From Earliella scabrosa (lineage: Eukaryota; Basidiomycota; Agaricomycetes; Polyporales; Polyporaceae): a stretch of DNA of 64,000 bases. The notes beneath the pieces were generated by a model. That model worked only from the letters and a program-made list of their open reading frames with translations, was not told where the DNA came from and made no database searches. Below are positions 10,901-22,177 of the stretch, piece by piece. Each line of letters opens with the position of its first letter. Within the stretch, counting starts at the first letter, position 1. The stretch spans positions 1,211,243-1,275,242 of the forward strand of contig JABYQQ010000017.1 of the NCBI GenBank assembly GCA_022605405.1, in the 5' to 3' direction. A program made the position numbers and the translations under genes.

Positions 10901-11499
10901 CAGCCTGGCCATCCGGGTCCCGTCAGTCATCTCCGTGCGTCCAGTTAGATTCGTGAGGTATGACGTACGCGGTCTTGTCCACTGCACACGAGACCGGTGA
11001 GCGCGACGATAAGACGCGATATGCATACAGTGAGGACCCTGAGGGAAGGGACTTACAGAAGCTCAGGCCTTGGCACAGACACAGCTGCCAGACGGAAACG
11101 CGCATGATAAGCTTCCAGTGAGCACTCGTGAGCTCGAGGATGTAAGCGCGATACGCACCATCGGGAGGATGTAGAAGTCGATCTTCCGCGAGATCCTACA
11201 TGCGCACACAGCAGCGTATCAGCGCACACCCCCACGCCCACAAAGACACAGCAAGCAAGCAAGCAAAAGAGAGAGAGAAAGAGGGAGGGAAAGAGAGCGC
11301 ACCGTCGGTTCTCCTCCCGCGTAACGCGCAGCCCAGACTGCTTCGCAAGCGCAAACTCGTGCAGCCCCACGTTCGCGTCCGCGCTCGCGTCGTCGTCGTC
11401 GTCCCGCACCGGCGCCTTCTCGGGATGCCTCTTCTCGCTGACGGCGATCGAGCCGGCCTCGGAGGCTTTCCGGATCGAAGCGCTGTCGTGGACGGACAT
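7989..11499 (-). CDS. MFS permease, allantoate/Dal5-type (ACS family)
   Basis: A gene of many small exons. The N-terminus (MSVHDSASIRK...) is cytoplasmic and charged, followed by KIDFYILPM, then, after splicing, DKTALNYANLYGMK and SGDQFSWFASS, the loop 1/helix 2 region of anion:cation symporters. FFLGLLEAIVTPGMTIL, WYPQTEVPFRSLIWYSFNGW and LTPEEKVLAVKRV are further family blocks. The last exons give LTELENPY and, across an intron at 8001-8057, the ending HRYVL, matching the ENPxFRYVL tail of the family; that fixes the stop at 7989. About a dozen helices are expected. Substrate is not readable from sequence: allantoate, ureidosuccinate, nicotinate and related anions are all used in the family. 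The tail exon is duplicated as a scrap in unit 1 near 3200. Confidence 0.85.
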
Positions 11500-12160
11500 A
11501 GCGGTTGGTGATCGCCGGAGGAAGGGAAATGTCTGAGAGGTGGATGGAGGCTCTCAGGGAGGATGTCGACTCTCGTTCGCGAGACTGACGAGAACGCGAA
11601 TCCGTGGGGGACGCGGTGAACCCGATGATTTATCTATGGACGCCTGCACCTCCGAGTCGGGGATAGGCAGGCGCGAGATGCGCATTGCGAAAGGGATGTC
11701 GTGCTCGCGCACCCGCGGTGGTGTGCTTCTCTCAGGCACCGAGCGAGAAGTGCGCAATGCATACATATCTTATCGGCGCGCGCACTAGCCTCGGTTCCTC
11801 GGTGGAGCGTCGAGTGACTAGCTGCTCGCGGGCCCGCCGCGCCGGCGGGTTAGCAGCAAGCGGGAGATGGGGGATGAGGTTATCGCTAGTACTGCGTGGG
11901 AGGAGATGAGCCATGTGCGCCACAAAGCATGCATTGCGAGGGACGTACGCACCAGATCACAAAGTTCCCCCGTCGTCCGTCGCCCGGCACGCAGCCCGAA
12001 CTAGAGCAGTACTAGTTGAAGCTTAAGGGCTAGGATGATACATCGACTGCGACTCGCGAGTCACTATCCAACGATACGCAATACACGACGCAGCGGCGCC
12101 GAGACTCGATTAACACATTAACGTCCAACAGCCAACACTGCGATTTCGGCTCTGCTCGCG
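11500..12160. promoter_or_regulatory. Promoter of the MFS gene
   Basis: This 660 bp gap lies upstream of the permease and downstream of the DUF3533 gene. It has a CTTATC (GATA-factor-type) motif near 11770 and an AT-rich patch catacatatcttatc, but no proven element. GATA control would fit a nitrogen-compound permease; this is inference. Confidence 0.35.
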
Positions 12161-14996
12161 CTATGGCACGTCCTTTTCCTTCCCCTCCTCCACCTTCAAA
12201 GGCGTCTTCCCCGGCGACTTCGCCCGAGTCGCCCCCCGAGCCCCCCGCCCGCGCGCCTCAAACCGACGCACGAGCCAAGTAAACACGGCGATCGTCCCGC
12301 ACGACAGGAGGACCCACGCGACGATGACCGCCGCGTTCCGCCCCAGGTGCGAGTGCGTGTCGAACATGATTGTCCGGAGCGCTTGTGAGCTGCCGAGGGT
12401 TGGGGTGGGGTGGGTGCGATCAGTACTAGGGCAGGGCAGGATGGCGCGACTTACAGGTTCCTGGAGACGTGAGCGATTAGTAAGTACTAGCGAGGGCAAG
12501 GGGGAGGGGGGGAGGGACTTACCAGATCGGGAAGCCGGTGCCGTACGTATAAAACGAGCTCTGCAACTCGTCGGGGAGGACCACGGGCGAGACGTTGTAC
12601 AAAATCTGCGCCGGCTCATTACTCGTCAGCGCTTCAGTCTTGGACGTGAACACCATGCTAGCACGGCACGGGCAAGCAGGAGGGAGGGAGGGACGCACGA
12701 GTATAAAGAGGAAGAACGGCACGAAGCGCGGCGTGAGGATCGTGATCATGGCTTCGATGGATAACCCGAGCGCGGCCATGCCGAGGTAGATGTAGGCGAA
12801 GGAGATGAGGAAGCCTGCGCCCTCGCCGAACCTAACGTGTGTCAGCGTGTGTGTCGAGCGGGGACGGGAGGGGAGGGAGGAGGCGCACTTGGTTCCGAGG
12901 GGCAGCTTGAACGCGACGTTGATGAGCGCGTAGCTCATGCTGAGCGGGAAGTATGCGACAAGGGGGACGAGGATCCGGAGGCATAAGTAGGGTAGGAAGG
13001 GCATGTGCGGCGCGACTATCGCACGCGCCGTCGAGTTTGCCATCGTCTGCGAATATTCCTGTCAGCAGCACACCCAGAACGGGTACGATGAAGACGCACA
13101 ATCATAAACCTGGTTTTTCAACAGCCGCAAGTGAGAACGACGCGCACTCGCGACGAACGATCGAGAGAAGGAGAAGGAGAAGGAGGAGACGCACGAAAAT
13201 ATACACAAAAAGATATTCCCAACCAGCGTCGCAGCCTGCGCCGCCGGAGCCCCATACGCCCTCAAATTAACGACCCTCCACCCCACAGCAGGCGCGACCG
13301 TCTGCGGCGCCTGCGCGATCATCTGCAGCGCGGTCGAGTTCGGCTCCCCGTTCGAGTCGATCTGCGCAAAGTACCGCTGCGCGGTCTGCGTCGCGTACGC
13401 CGAGGTCACGTGCTGGAGCAGTTGGGTGGTGAGCGGGAGGAGGTAGGTGCCGGTCGCGATTTCGTGTCGGGCTTGGGCGTAGTAGAGGGTTATGGCGGTT
13501 GTGGGGTCGTAGGAGGTGTCGCCGTTTGCGCGGGCGTGCGAGAGGCGGGTCGTTGCGTTTGGTTGGACTGTGTGTGGCGAGGGGGTCAGTAGCTGGTTGG
13601 ATCAACCGGTGGATCGCATGGGAGTCGGATTGCTTGAGTTCGAGATGCGCAGACACAGCAGAAGATGCGGACGATACTTTGCCAAACTCGAGTCGTTGCA
13701 ACTAACGATGACGACAGCGCGTCTCCTCAAGCGGCACAGACAGTTACACTGTGTGCACGGACGTTGCTCCTCCGATCTGTCCCACAAGCGCAGAATGGAG
13801 ACGGCTGCAGACGAGTGTGGACCACGACGAGTGCATGTGGCTGAGCGGCCCCGAACTTCCCGGTGTGAAGACGCAGGGACGAGCCGAGCGTGTACTCAGG
13901 TAGTCGGAAGCTCGGCACCAAGAACGAGCAGAGTTCGAGTCCAGAAGGATTCTTATCCATCAAATGTTCCACCCTCCCCAGTCGCAGTAGGCAGGGCATC
14001 CGTCCTGAGATCGATCGACGTGAAGCAGAGAATGGAAGAGAGACACTAGACGACTCGGACTGCCCCGTAAGAGTATGCGGGTGGAGGAAGCCCTAGCATG
14101 GGCCAGCCGACGACGCCGGCAACAGGGATCCTTGTGCAGGCACAGAACACAACCAAAGACGAAGACTCACTGACTACAGCAATCCACGTGCGCTCCTCGA
14201 GAACCATGCGCTGTACGTTCTCGTCATCGCCGACGTCGAGCGGGGAGAGGAACTTCCAGGAGAGCTGGGGACCGGGCGCCGAGTAGTCTCGGACGGCCTG
14301 GGTGAGCGCATGGCCGACGCGGGCGTCGTCGCGGTCGATGAACCACGCTTCGAGGTTGCCCGTCAGCTTGGCCGAGTTGGAGAGCGCGCCCCAGTAGCTG
14401 TGCCGAAACGCGTGAGCACTGGGTGACGGAGCATGCACGTTCGAGCGAGCTTCGCGGGCGCGAGGCGGAGTTGGGGGACCACAACGCTAACGCAGGTGGT
14501 CCGACTTACACGGGGAGGCAGATCCACATCAGGACCATGATCAAGGCCGTGGCCCGGGCGATGATTATGAAGTACTGCCGGCGGAGGGGGGCGAAGGCGG
14601 GGGAGAAGACTGGGGCGCGGGCGGGGCATGAACAGGGTGCGTGCGGGGCAGAGAGGGCTCGGAGGACTCACAGCCAGCAGCGGCGAAGTGCGGGGGTTGA
14701 GCGAGTCCTGCATCTCCGGAGGGCGCGTCGGCGACAAACGAGGATGCAGCTGGCTTGCGACTTGTTTTATTTTGGACGAGGACCGCGGGGGCGAGCAACT
14801 GGGAGACGGCGCTCGAGACTTGGAAGGATGCCGCGTCCTCGGCATGCCGAGCTGCCGAGCCCCCGTGGCCGATGGCTTGCGCTGCCGCAGCGTGGACGGT
14901 GTCGACGGCATGTGCCCGGCTGGCTTGTGGGGGCACGTCCATCTTCCAGGAGCCGGGGCGGACGGGCGGCGGGGTCGTGGTCGCTGGCGGGGACAA
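12161..14996 (-). CDS. SNG1-like DUF3533 multi-pass membrane protein
   Basis: Exon 1 encodes a low-complexity Pro/Ala/Ser cytoplasmic tail. Then come the first helix (ARATALIMVLMWICLPV), WGALSNSAKLTGNLEAWFID, a large extracellular domain, and a run of helices near the C-terminus: PLSMSYALINVAFKLP, GAGFLISFAYIYLGMAALGL, FVPFFLFIL and WVLLSCGTIAVFTWLVRR, followed by a basic tail. The block LPDELQSSFYTYGTGFPIWN and this one-plus-five helix plan are diagnostic of the DUF3533 family, which includes yeast Sng1 (drug/nitrosoguanidine resistance, plasma-membrane asymmetry). The start at 14996 opens the frame that splices to helix 1. One intron, about 13570-14177, is near 600 bp, ten times the size of the others. 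Confidence 0.85.
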
Positions 14997-15141
14997 CGTC
15001 GGACAGCGTCCGCACGACGTCGGTCCTCTCCCCCGAGGGCCTCGCTAATGCGGAGCCGGCGCTCGACTCTCGTGATCACATTTTCCTTCCGCATACGCTG
15101 CCGGTTGTTAGCAACCCAAGGGTCATTTTTCGATTCTCCTA

Positions 15142-15212
15142 TGGCGTAGTGGCTAATGCCCTATTTTGCGTTGGGTCTCGGGGTTCGAGACCGCGCTCGG
15201 GCTTAATTTTTT
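15142..15212 (+). repeat. tRNA-like Pol III promoter (SINE head or tRNA relic)
   Basis: A perfect box A (TGGCGTAGTGG, 15142-15152) and box B (GGTTCGAGACC, 15182-15192) sit 29 bp apart, and a T6 terminator follows at 15207. The T-arm folds with one mismatch, but the bases before box A do not pair with those after the T-arm and no anticodon stem forms, so it is not a working tRNA. It ends about 60 bp before the F-box start codon. Confidence 0.5.
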
Positions 15213-15273
15213 CTGTCGTTGGGAGGCTCTGCTTACTGTTGTTTATCTCACAGCGACTTTCTTGCAGACCGCC

Positions 15274-17501
15274 ATGCAGAATCTCCCAACGGAGGTGCTT
15301 GAGAGCATCCTCCTCTGGTGTGCAACTTGTGGCCATCCATTTTCGGTCGCAGCCGTCGCCCAAACATGTCGACAACTCCGTGCCCTAGTCTACGACGCGA
15401 AAGACCGCCATCTTTGGCGGAACCTATACCTAGCGGTTTTCGACGATCCTAGGAGGGGCTCGACCATACGCAATGGTATGCTCCTGGACTACAACCGTGT
15501 GTGCGTGCCGATGGGCTCATGATAGTGATGTTTGGCTGCAGATTTTGACTGGCAAGGTCACTTCACCCAGAGATTCTGGGCTAGAAGCTACATCCAGCAC
15601 CACGCTCGAGTCCTCCAAGTCCAGAAGAAGCCCCACCACTTGCGCTCGACCCGGTCAACCTCGATCTCTGATTTCTCAGAGGACACACCAGGAGATCCGC
15701 AAGTTCACACCAGGCTGCTCCGCGTGCTGATAGCGGTCATCCAGACCGCCGCCCCTTCCGCCCACCACCTCCATCTCGACGCTCCCTCCGACGCGCTCGA
15801 GAACACCGCGCTCACCGAGCTGCACGTCCAAACACCCCTGTCCCCACCCGCGGTTGAGTCCGAGGCCCAGCGCCGGTCTCTCAACATCCTCTGGCTCGGG
15901 GAGACGCTCTCCCGAGGACTGCCGTACTCCCTCACCAAGCTCCTCCTCTCTCCCGCCTACGGATCCTCCGGAACGGACTGGCGCGAGCTGACAGAGGGCC
16001 AGGCGCTCTGCCAGCTCACCGCTTACCTCGGGTTCCTCCCCGTCCCGGTTGAGGAAGTGGAGCCCTCTCCGACGGCAAAGGGAAAGGGCAAGACGAGGAC
16101 GAAGACGCGCGGCGAAGAGGTGACGGATATGAGCGAGACCGCTCAGCGCCTGCGTGTGCGGAACTGCGCGCGCGCTCTCGCGTTCAACATGCGCTATCTC
16201 TCCCGCCGGCGCAACTGGGGCCCATACCTCGCCCACCCGCCGCGGACCAAAGCGAGAGCGGAAGTGCTTGTGGACGCCATGGAGGAAGGTGAAGATGACG
16301 GGGACAGCGACGAGTCGGATGGGGATTACGTCCCTCCAGACAACGCGTCGTCCTCATCGTCTTTGTCCGCGACCCCCGAACCTCAGGAGGGCGAGACACG
16401 GCCGACCCCGCGTGCGGAGGAGCTGTGGCCGGACTGGACGTGGCTCGGTGCTGCGCGCGTCGTGGCGGGGTGGAAGGCGCGCGCGCATATCGATCCTGCG
16501 GACGTCGCGCGGCTCGAGGCGTGGGATAACTTGCGGGGCGGGGCGTGGGTCGCGCCGCCGTCTCTGGGAAGAGAGGGGTCGGAGGAACTGCAGGGTCGGG
16601 GCGAGGGTGCTGATGCTGCCGTGCGCGAAGCGGAGGAGTGGAGGAAGTACGAGCGGGACTGGGCGGGTGTGGAAGGGATTTGGAGGTGAGCTGACTCGGG
16701 TTCGTTCGTTGGGAGAGCTGGCCTCACGTCGTTTTTTTAGGCGGCTCGTGTGTTGGCTGGATTACGACGACCTCATATGTACGCGTCTTCATCATCTCTC
16801 TACCTATACTTCACGCTGACCACTCTGACACACGGCGACCAGTCCACAACGTACGTCTTTCCCCCCTTCCACTCCGTCCCACCCTCACTCCTGTTCCTTC
16901 CCAGTTGTACCGCAGATTCGACGACGAAGACCTGCACGAAGCATGGATCATCGTCCCCATGTCCCTCCGCATCACGCACTACTCCGCGCCCGCGCTCGCC
17001 GCTGCGCACCCCGACCGGCCGACGATCCACGTCCAGGGCGACATGGGCGGCGCGGGCTGGGTTGGGGGTGTGGAGGCGCACGATGATGATGTGCGGCGCG
17101 TGCATGGTGCTGTGAGCATGTTGCCGGACGGGAGTGTGCGGTGGTCCTTGGTGAGTCTTCTCGTTCTGCGCCTTGGTCAAGACTCGGGACGGCGCGCTGC
17201 TCGTCTGAGACGGTTCGAGTTGCCGTTCGACCCGACGGAACGGAACGCGATTGCTGACGCTGAGTTGTGGTGCGGGACAGACGTCGACCGCGCCGAACTC
17301 GACGGAGGACGAGTGGGCGTCGGAAGCGGTTCAGCTCGGCGGTGTGGGCTCCTCGATGGGCTCGATTGGGATGTGGACCGGGGCGCAGCATGAAGACGGC
17401 GATCCGCTCGGTGAGTCTTGCCTCTCGCTCTACCTGGCGCGTCGTGCTGGTGCTGACTTTGACCTGCGCCAGGCGTGTTTTGGCAGTGGCGCGTGCGGTG
17501 A
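15274..17501 (+). CDS. F-box protein (intact copy)
   Basis: The N-terminal F-box is LPTEVLESILLWCATCG followed by CRQLRAL and LWRNLY; F-boxes dock Skp1 in SCF ubiquitin ligases. Exons: 15274-15475, 15542-16685, 16741-about 16788, a tiny exon near 16847-16854 (giving FHN), then about 16906-17154, 17280-17410 and 17472-17501. The long second exon has an acidic DSDESDGDYVPPD linker. The C-terminal part (LVCWLDYDDLI, DDEDLHEAWIIVPMSLRITH, VHGAVSMLPDGSVRWSL, MGSIGMWTGAQHEDGDPLG, FWQWRVR stop) matches a conserved C-terminal domain of basidiomycete F-box proteins. All frames close at these junctions. Its target is unknown. A decayed copy is at 22178-24092. Confidence 0.85.
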
Positions 17502-18409
17502 AACGTGTGCATACCTCTACTCCAAGCCCATACGCATGTCTTCGCGACGCACGGATCGGAAGCGTTGTACGAGTTCGCTTGCACAAGATACCTCCCGTCA
17601 TTGCCAGAGACAGAGACGTACGGACCAATCCCGGGTGGCAGTTTGTCCCTGGATGACGGCGCGGGAGCCGGCCGAACGTAGGAGTATAGGGAACTCTGGG
17701 ATCTTCGGGGCGCAGCTGTTCGCAGAGGAGGTCAAGGCGAGCTGCTCGGCCCGTTGGATAAGGCAACCTCCACAACGTGCAAATACATAAGTGCTTTCCA
17801 TACGAACGGTACAAGCATCGGCCGAGCGGAAGTACATTCGAATATCCATAACGTCGTCCCCGGGGCGCATTTGAGGGATCCCTGCAACTCAGACAACTGG
17901 GAGAGTCCACGCAGCGGAAGATTGTCAGCTTATGTGTGCCGCAGTATGTGACTGCAATGATGCGTACCAAATACACGAGTCTAATCTTCAGCCCCCGTGC
18001 AGCACGGCTCGAGATCTTGACTCCTCCTTCCATGCTTTGTCCAGATCAATGTGTCTAACGGGTGGGATGTCGACCATGTCTGATTGACGACCGATTCTAG
18101 GGTATCGCATGTCGTTGGTGCTCCATCGACGACTCCAACCACGAGCCCAGATTCTCCACGGATCATCTGCCGACCAGGATAAGGGGTGTGGCAACGGTTG
18201 GCGAGACAGGGTCTCATATTCCCAGCAAAGAACAGAGTCGTCCTTGACCTGCCCCTCCGCTAGTGCCTGCTGCTTGCTCTTCTCGAGTCTATCTGCTAAA
18301 ATGTGTTGCGTTGTTGTATACCACAGGCGCTTGAACCCTGGGGTAATACGTCGAGGTTGCGGTCATTCAGTTAATTGTGTGTGAAGCTAGCAGTAGCAGC
18401 AGAATTTGT
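17502..18409. other. Gene-free, conserved between the two units
   Basis: This 900 bp stretch between the convergent genes has no convincing ORF but matches 24093-24980 closely (for example cacaagatacctcccgtcattgcc and tcagcttatgtgtgccgcag). Conservation reflects recent duplication rather than demonstrated function. Confidence 0.5.
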
Positions 18410-19902
18410 TCACATACCAGAAAGTACATAGTAAATCTTGACCAAGATTTCACATTGAGGCCCTGGATGGTCATCGCCAAGTCGTAGACAGATCTGCTCC
18501 TTCCACCATGACTTATCGTACTTGGGGTCATTGTCACGAAATGTGAACGCAAGCTGACGCAGCTTGTGATATTGCCTTAGCCGGCGTATCCCCTCCACTA
18601 CGTGGGTCGTACCGAGAATGGACAAGAATCCAGCGCGGTCGACGTAGAACGAGCTCCAGTTACTGAGGTCAATCCGGATTGTGTGGAGGACATGTCCAGA
18701 CGACACAGAGTCGAGAATGGCACGGATGCTCCGTGATTGGTCTGATACAATATCTGTCTTAGGCGATGGCTGATTGATGAGAGGGTTGTGTAAAGTCATT
18801 GTCAGAATTTGAAGGTTTTTAGCCATTCTGATGCATTCCTTTACACTATCTATGAATGAATATATGAATAACAATAACCGAATGAGAACTGATCTACTTA
18901 CCCGCAAGTCGATCGTAGAGATGGAGCTCTAGCTGTGTGAAAGACACCCCAAAGGAGCCGGGAGAAACTTCAAGGACTCCACAAGAGTCCTGAGGGGCAT
19001 ATTCGAGATGACGGTCGGTTTAGGTTCGACATGATCGAGGTACACGCTCAGGTGAGCGCCGGGCGCCTGGGATATCTGGTCGGAAGTTATCTGTAGGAGG
19101 GTTCTGACCGGCGCTTCAATACTGGAGGGTCTTGGGCGGGACATCGAACAGATGTTGGACAAACCAATATGGGCTGGATGACTAGGCGCCGGCCGCCAGA
19201 TACCGTCCGATACCCAGCGCCGCCCTGACAGATAACTTCCGACCAAATATCTAGGGCGCCCGGTGCACACCTGGGCGTGTAAAAATGGCGAGTACGCACA
19301 AGTTCAACAATCCGAAGGCGCCGGAGAGCCCGGCATCTTCCCGATGGAGAACCAGATGCAGGAAAAGATGAGGTGACACTGCGCTCCTTGGAGGGTCCAT
19401 AGACACGCAGTTCGAGTTGCTGGAGAGATGGAAGGGACCAGATGTAGCGCAGGATGGCGCGAGATGCATATCGATACCATGTGATTAAAAGCTGGGTGAC
19501 AGTAGCGCCGTCCGTCCAGAGGTATAGTCCCATGTCCGCATACCGTGGAGGAATTCTACTCCAGCTTAGGTAGAATTCGAGGGAAAAGCAGTTTTTCAGC
19601 AGACGTGGAAGTGGCATACGAGCGAAGGGCCCGGGGTTGTGGTCACTGCCAACGACAGTGAGCACACGAACAGCGTCCGCAAGGAGCGGTCGACTGAGCA
19701 GTGTTCGAATGAGGAGGTCGACGTGAGAAGGAGACTCGATGTGGACCTCGTATAGGAGATTGAACTGGGTGCGCGAGACCCAGGCGGAACAGACGAGGGC
19801 GAGTCGGCGCCAGACAGGATATGAATCGTGTCGGACCTCCCATTCGCGACATTCGTCGATGATATACTCGCAAATTTCCAGGGGGATGCGACAGTTTTCC
19901 AT
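18410..19902 (-). pseudogene. F-box-like/LRR protein, disrupted by a MITE
   Basis: The start is the ATG at 19902 (MENCRIPLEICEYIID), an F-box-like opening common in Agaricomycete proteins, followed by WRRLALVCSAWVSRTQF. LRR-like segments follow (LLKNCFSLEFYLSW, LPSLQQLELRVYG, CRALRRLRIVELV), and the last exon has CIRMAKNLQILTM and DDHPGPQCEILVKIYYV. The 241 bp MITE at 19041-19281 lies inside the coding part and adds out-of-family residues and a stop. Just beyond it, the block coding for GSFGVSFTQLELH is in another frame. Unless the element is spliced out, no full protein is made. Confidence 0.75.
19041..19281. mobile_element. 241 bp MITE with TA flanks (Tc1/mariner-like)
   Basis: The ends are TACACGCTCAGGTG and its complement. 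About 55 bp of each end match as inverted repeats (gccgggcgcc, gatatctggtcggaag and ttatctgt are shared), with roughly ten mismatches. The outermost TA on both sides is a plausible target-site duplication. In the other unit the site reads aggTAcagatgg with a single TA, which is the expected empty site. No ORF fits a transposase. Confidence 0.85.
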
Positions 19903-22177
19903 CTGTGCTGCCAGTAAGGCCGAGGGGAAGGGAGAGTGAGTGACTCGGACAGTGGGCGACGGTTGGAAACCTGAGAAGTAGATGTAGATATTCTCTCCCG
20001 TTCATAGGATGCTCGTGCGCGCTATACGAGAAGTTCGCATCGCCTTTCACCGCCGTGTCCCACGGGCATTACTGTAATTATGTGGTTCAGAAGAGTACCG
20101 AGTATGAGCGTCTTGGTGGATGCCAGTGCCTTACTAGTCCGACTCATAGTATTATCACCGCCTCAGGAAGACTCCGGCCGGGTCTACTAGGACCCTGAGC
20201 CAGGGCGATGTATGGCGATGCTACACAGAAGCACGTCTTGTGCCGCTGCCGGCCGTCAAAGGATGCTACATGTGGTTGACACCATCCGATCACCGTCGGA
20301 GGAAAGTCTGAATCAGGCTCAGACTGACAATGCGCGTGAAGTCTCTTGCAGTCCGTGCATGAGCACATGCCTCGTACACATGACCTTTATTGACCTGCGT
20401 GCGAGCGACGACACACGCATGATGAAGCCAGGCTCGCACCGCGTGTCGTGTATGAGGTTCTCTGACATACAAAGCTCTATCGAGTGCCGCCTGTCGAATG
20501 GAAGGACCGGCTCGAGGACGACGAAGGCTGCTTCCATCAAGCGGGCAGGAATACCACAAGGCCCAGTCCAGTCGAGTGCATATATCGGAGTCACCGCACA
20601 CTATCGAAGGAGAAGGTCAGTCGACAGGGTCGAGCAGAGCGAGCCTCGAAACTCACCCAGCGGATCGCCGTCCTTGTGTGACGCCCCAGTCTCGAGTCGA
20701 ATCCCGAGCGTGGACCACCTCCAACGCCGGCTATTCGTCTTTCGTTGAGCTCGCCGCTGCTCAAGACCTGCCCGGCAGCGCGCACCGTAGGGAAACGATA
20801 GAAGATATCACACGTCAGCGGTCGCATCCCAAACCCGGTTCAACGAACGATCAGCGAGACGCACTCGCACATGATAGCGCAGCCCTGCTAATAATGATGC
20901 CGATGTGTCATGCGTACGTCGGCCATCGCCGTCGTAGGCGTCGATGACCCAGACCTGCCGCCCATCTGGCCCTCGAGCGAGGTCGACCATCGTCAGCAGG
21001 TCGGGATACGAGGCCAAATAGCGCGGGATGCGCAGGGACATGGCACCCAGGAGAACTCGAGCAGATGGCGCTAGTAGGGCTCCCTCGCGTCTTTCCGACA
21101 GCATGCCCTTCTTCAGACGATAACGCGAACTGTGTGGACAGTGTAGTGGTGGGACACGTATTCGTTATCAATGCACGAGATCGGGTAGCAAGCTCTGCCC
21201 AGCTCGAAGCGTTCAGCCTTGAATGGCCAAATGGACCAGGTTGTCGGAGAGGCATGGGTCGGGGCATTCTCGTGGATGCAGCTCAGAACGCTGAGTGATA
21301 ACCGCGTCCAGCGGTGAGGCGAGGAAGAAGAGAGGAAGCTTTTAGCCCAGCTCGGATTCAGACATGGATTCTGAACTGCCACGTCCGCTGCTGCTATCGC
21401 ACAGGGGCGTGGGTCTCGCGAACAAAGATGCATATTGTCTGGCCATGCGGAAGTACAAAGTGCAAACAGCGTGATGGCAGAATGAACGAACTAAGCGTGC
21501 CAGCGACACCATGCCGTGTGAAGCGTGACACGAGCTCAAAATTGTTCTTTGGGATACAGTGGATAGAGGGGGATGGGAAGTAATGGTAGACACGTACGAA
21601 GTCGGGAGAACGGCGAGAGATGGGACGATCGTGAGGTAGACTCACCTGGAGCTGCATGAACATCGATGCATATCCTCCCATAGTCCGCTATACGGTCCTT
21701 CAACGCAAGACACTCGCCCAGGCTCGAGCGTGGCCACGAACAGGTCCACTGCTTCCGGCCCTTTAGTCCATTCTAATTGGTCCAGCAGGTGTCGATAGGT
21801 GTCGAGAGTGGCGGTAAGAGGCCGGGCCAGCACAGTACAATGGGCGCATGCAGACAAGCGTGAGAGAGAGCAGCTGCAGCAGACCGTGAGCTCGAGCGCG
21901 AGTGTGCTGGTTGAAGAGCTGCGAGGCTTTGGCGAAGCCGCAAGAGAGGGTCGGAGTTGGGTCCGGAAAAGGGCGTCAGAAAGTCTGGGGTTAGGGTTTG
22001 TGATCAGCACTCCTTTCGATGTTCGAAACTTCGAACGCTGGGCTTCTATCGTTCTGCTGCTTCTGGACACCATCTTGAGCCCGCCGTCAGCCGTTTAAGC
22101 AAGAGCTTACAGCTCAGTGCTCAGCTCTTTGTCCCGGTGTCGAGACGATTAGTTGCGGCTTCCGAGTCGGTCGTAGA
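19903..22177. other. Promoter of LRR gene, then unrecognised DNA
   Basis: Up to about 20275 this is the duplicated upstream region of the LRR gene. From 20276 to 22177 (single copy) I recognise no family. The best minus-strand candidates are 20808-21104 (IPRYLASYPDLLTMVDLARG) and 21642-22073 (ending in an exon-like GPYSGLWEDM), which could be exons of an unknown gene, but splice sites could not be linked convincingly. Confidence 0.35.

Larger units (their letters stand above)
15274..20275. repeat. Segmental duplication, unit 1
   Basis: Matches unit 2 (22178-26630) in gene order, orientation, introns and intergenic DNA. It starts in the F-box coding region (gaatctcccaacggaggtgct) and ends shortly after gtcaaaggatgctac at about 20275. 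It keeps the intact F-box gene and the MITE-disrupted LRR gene. Confidence 0.9.

Noticed and set aside
13837..13940. tRNA-like TGGCTGAGCGG ... GTTCGAGTCC
   Set aside because: Box A and box B sequences match, but spacing is too long, and neither acceptor nor T-stem pairs.
14423..15388. 321-codon plus-strand frame
   Set aside because: Antisense to the DUF3533 N-terminal exons; low-complexity Arg/Gly composition typical of a shadow.
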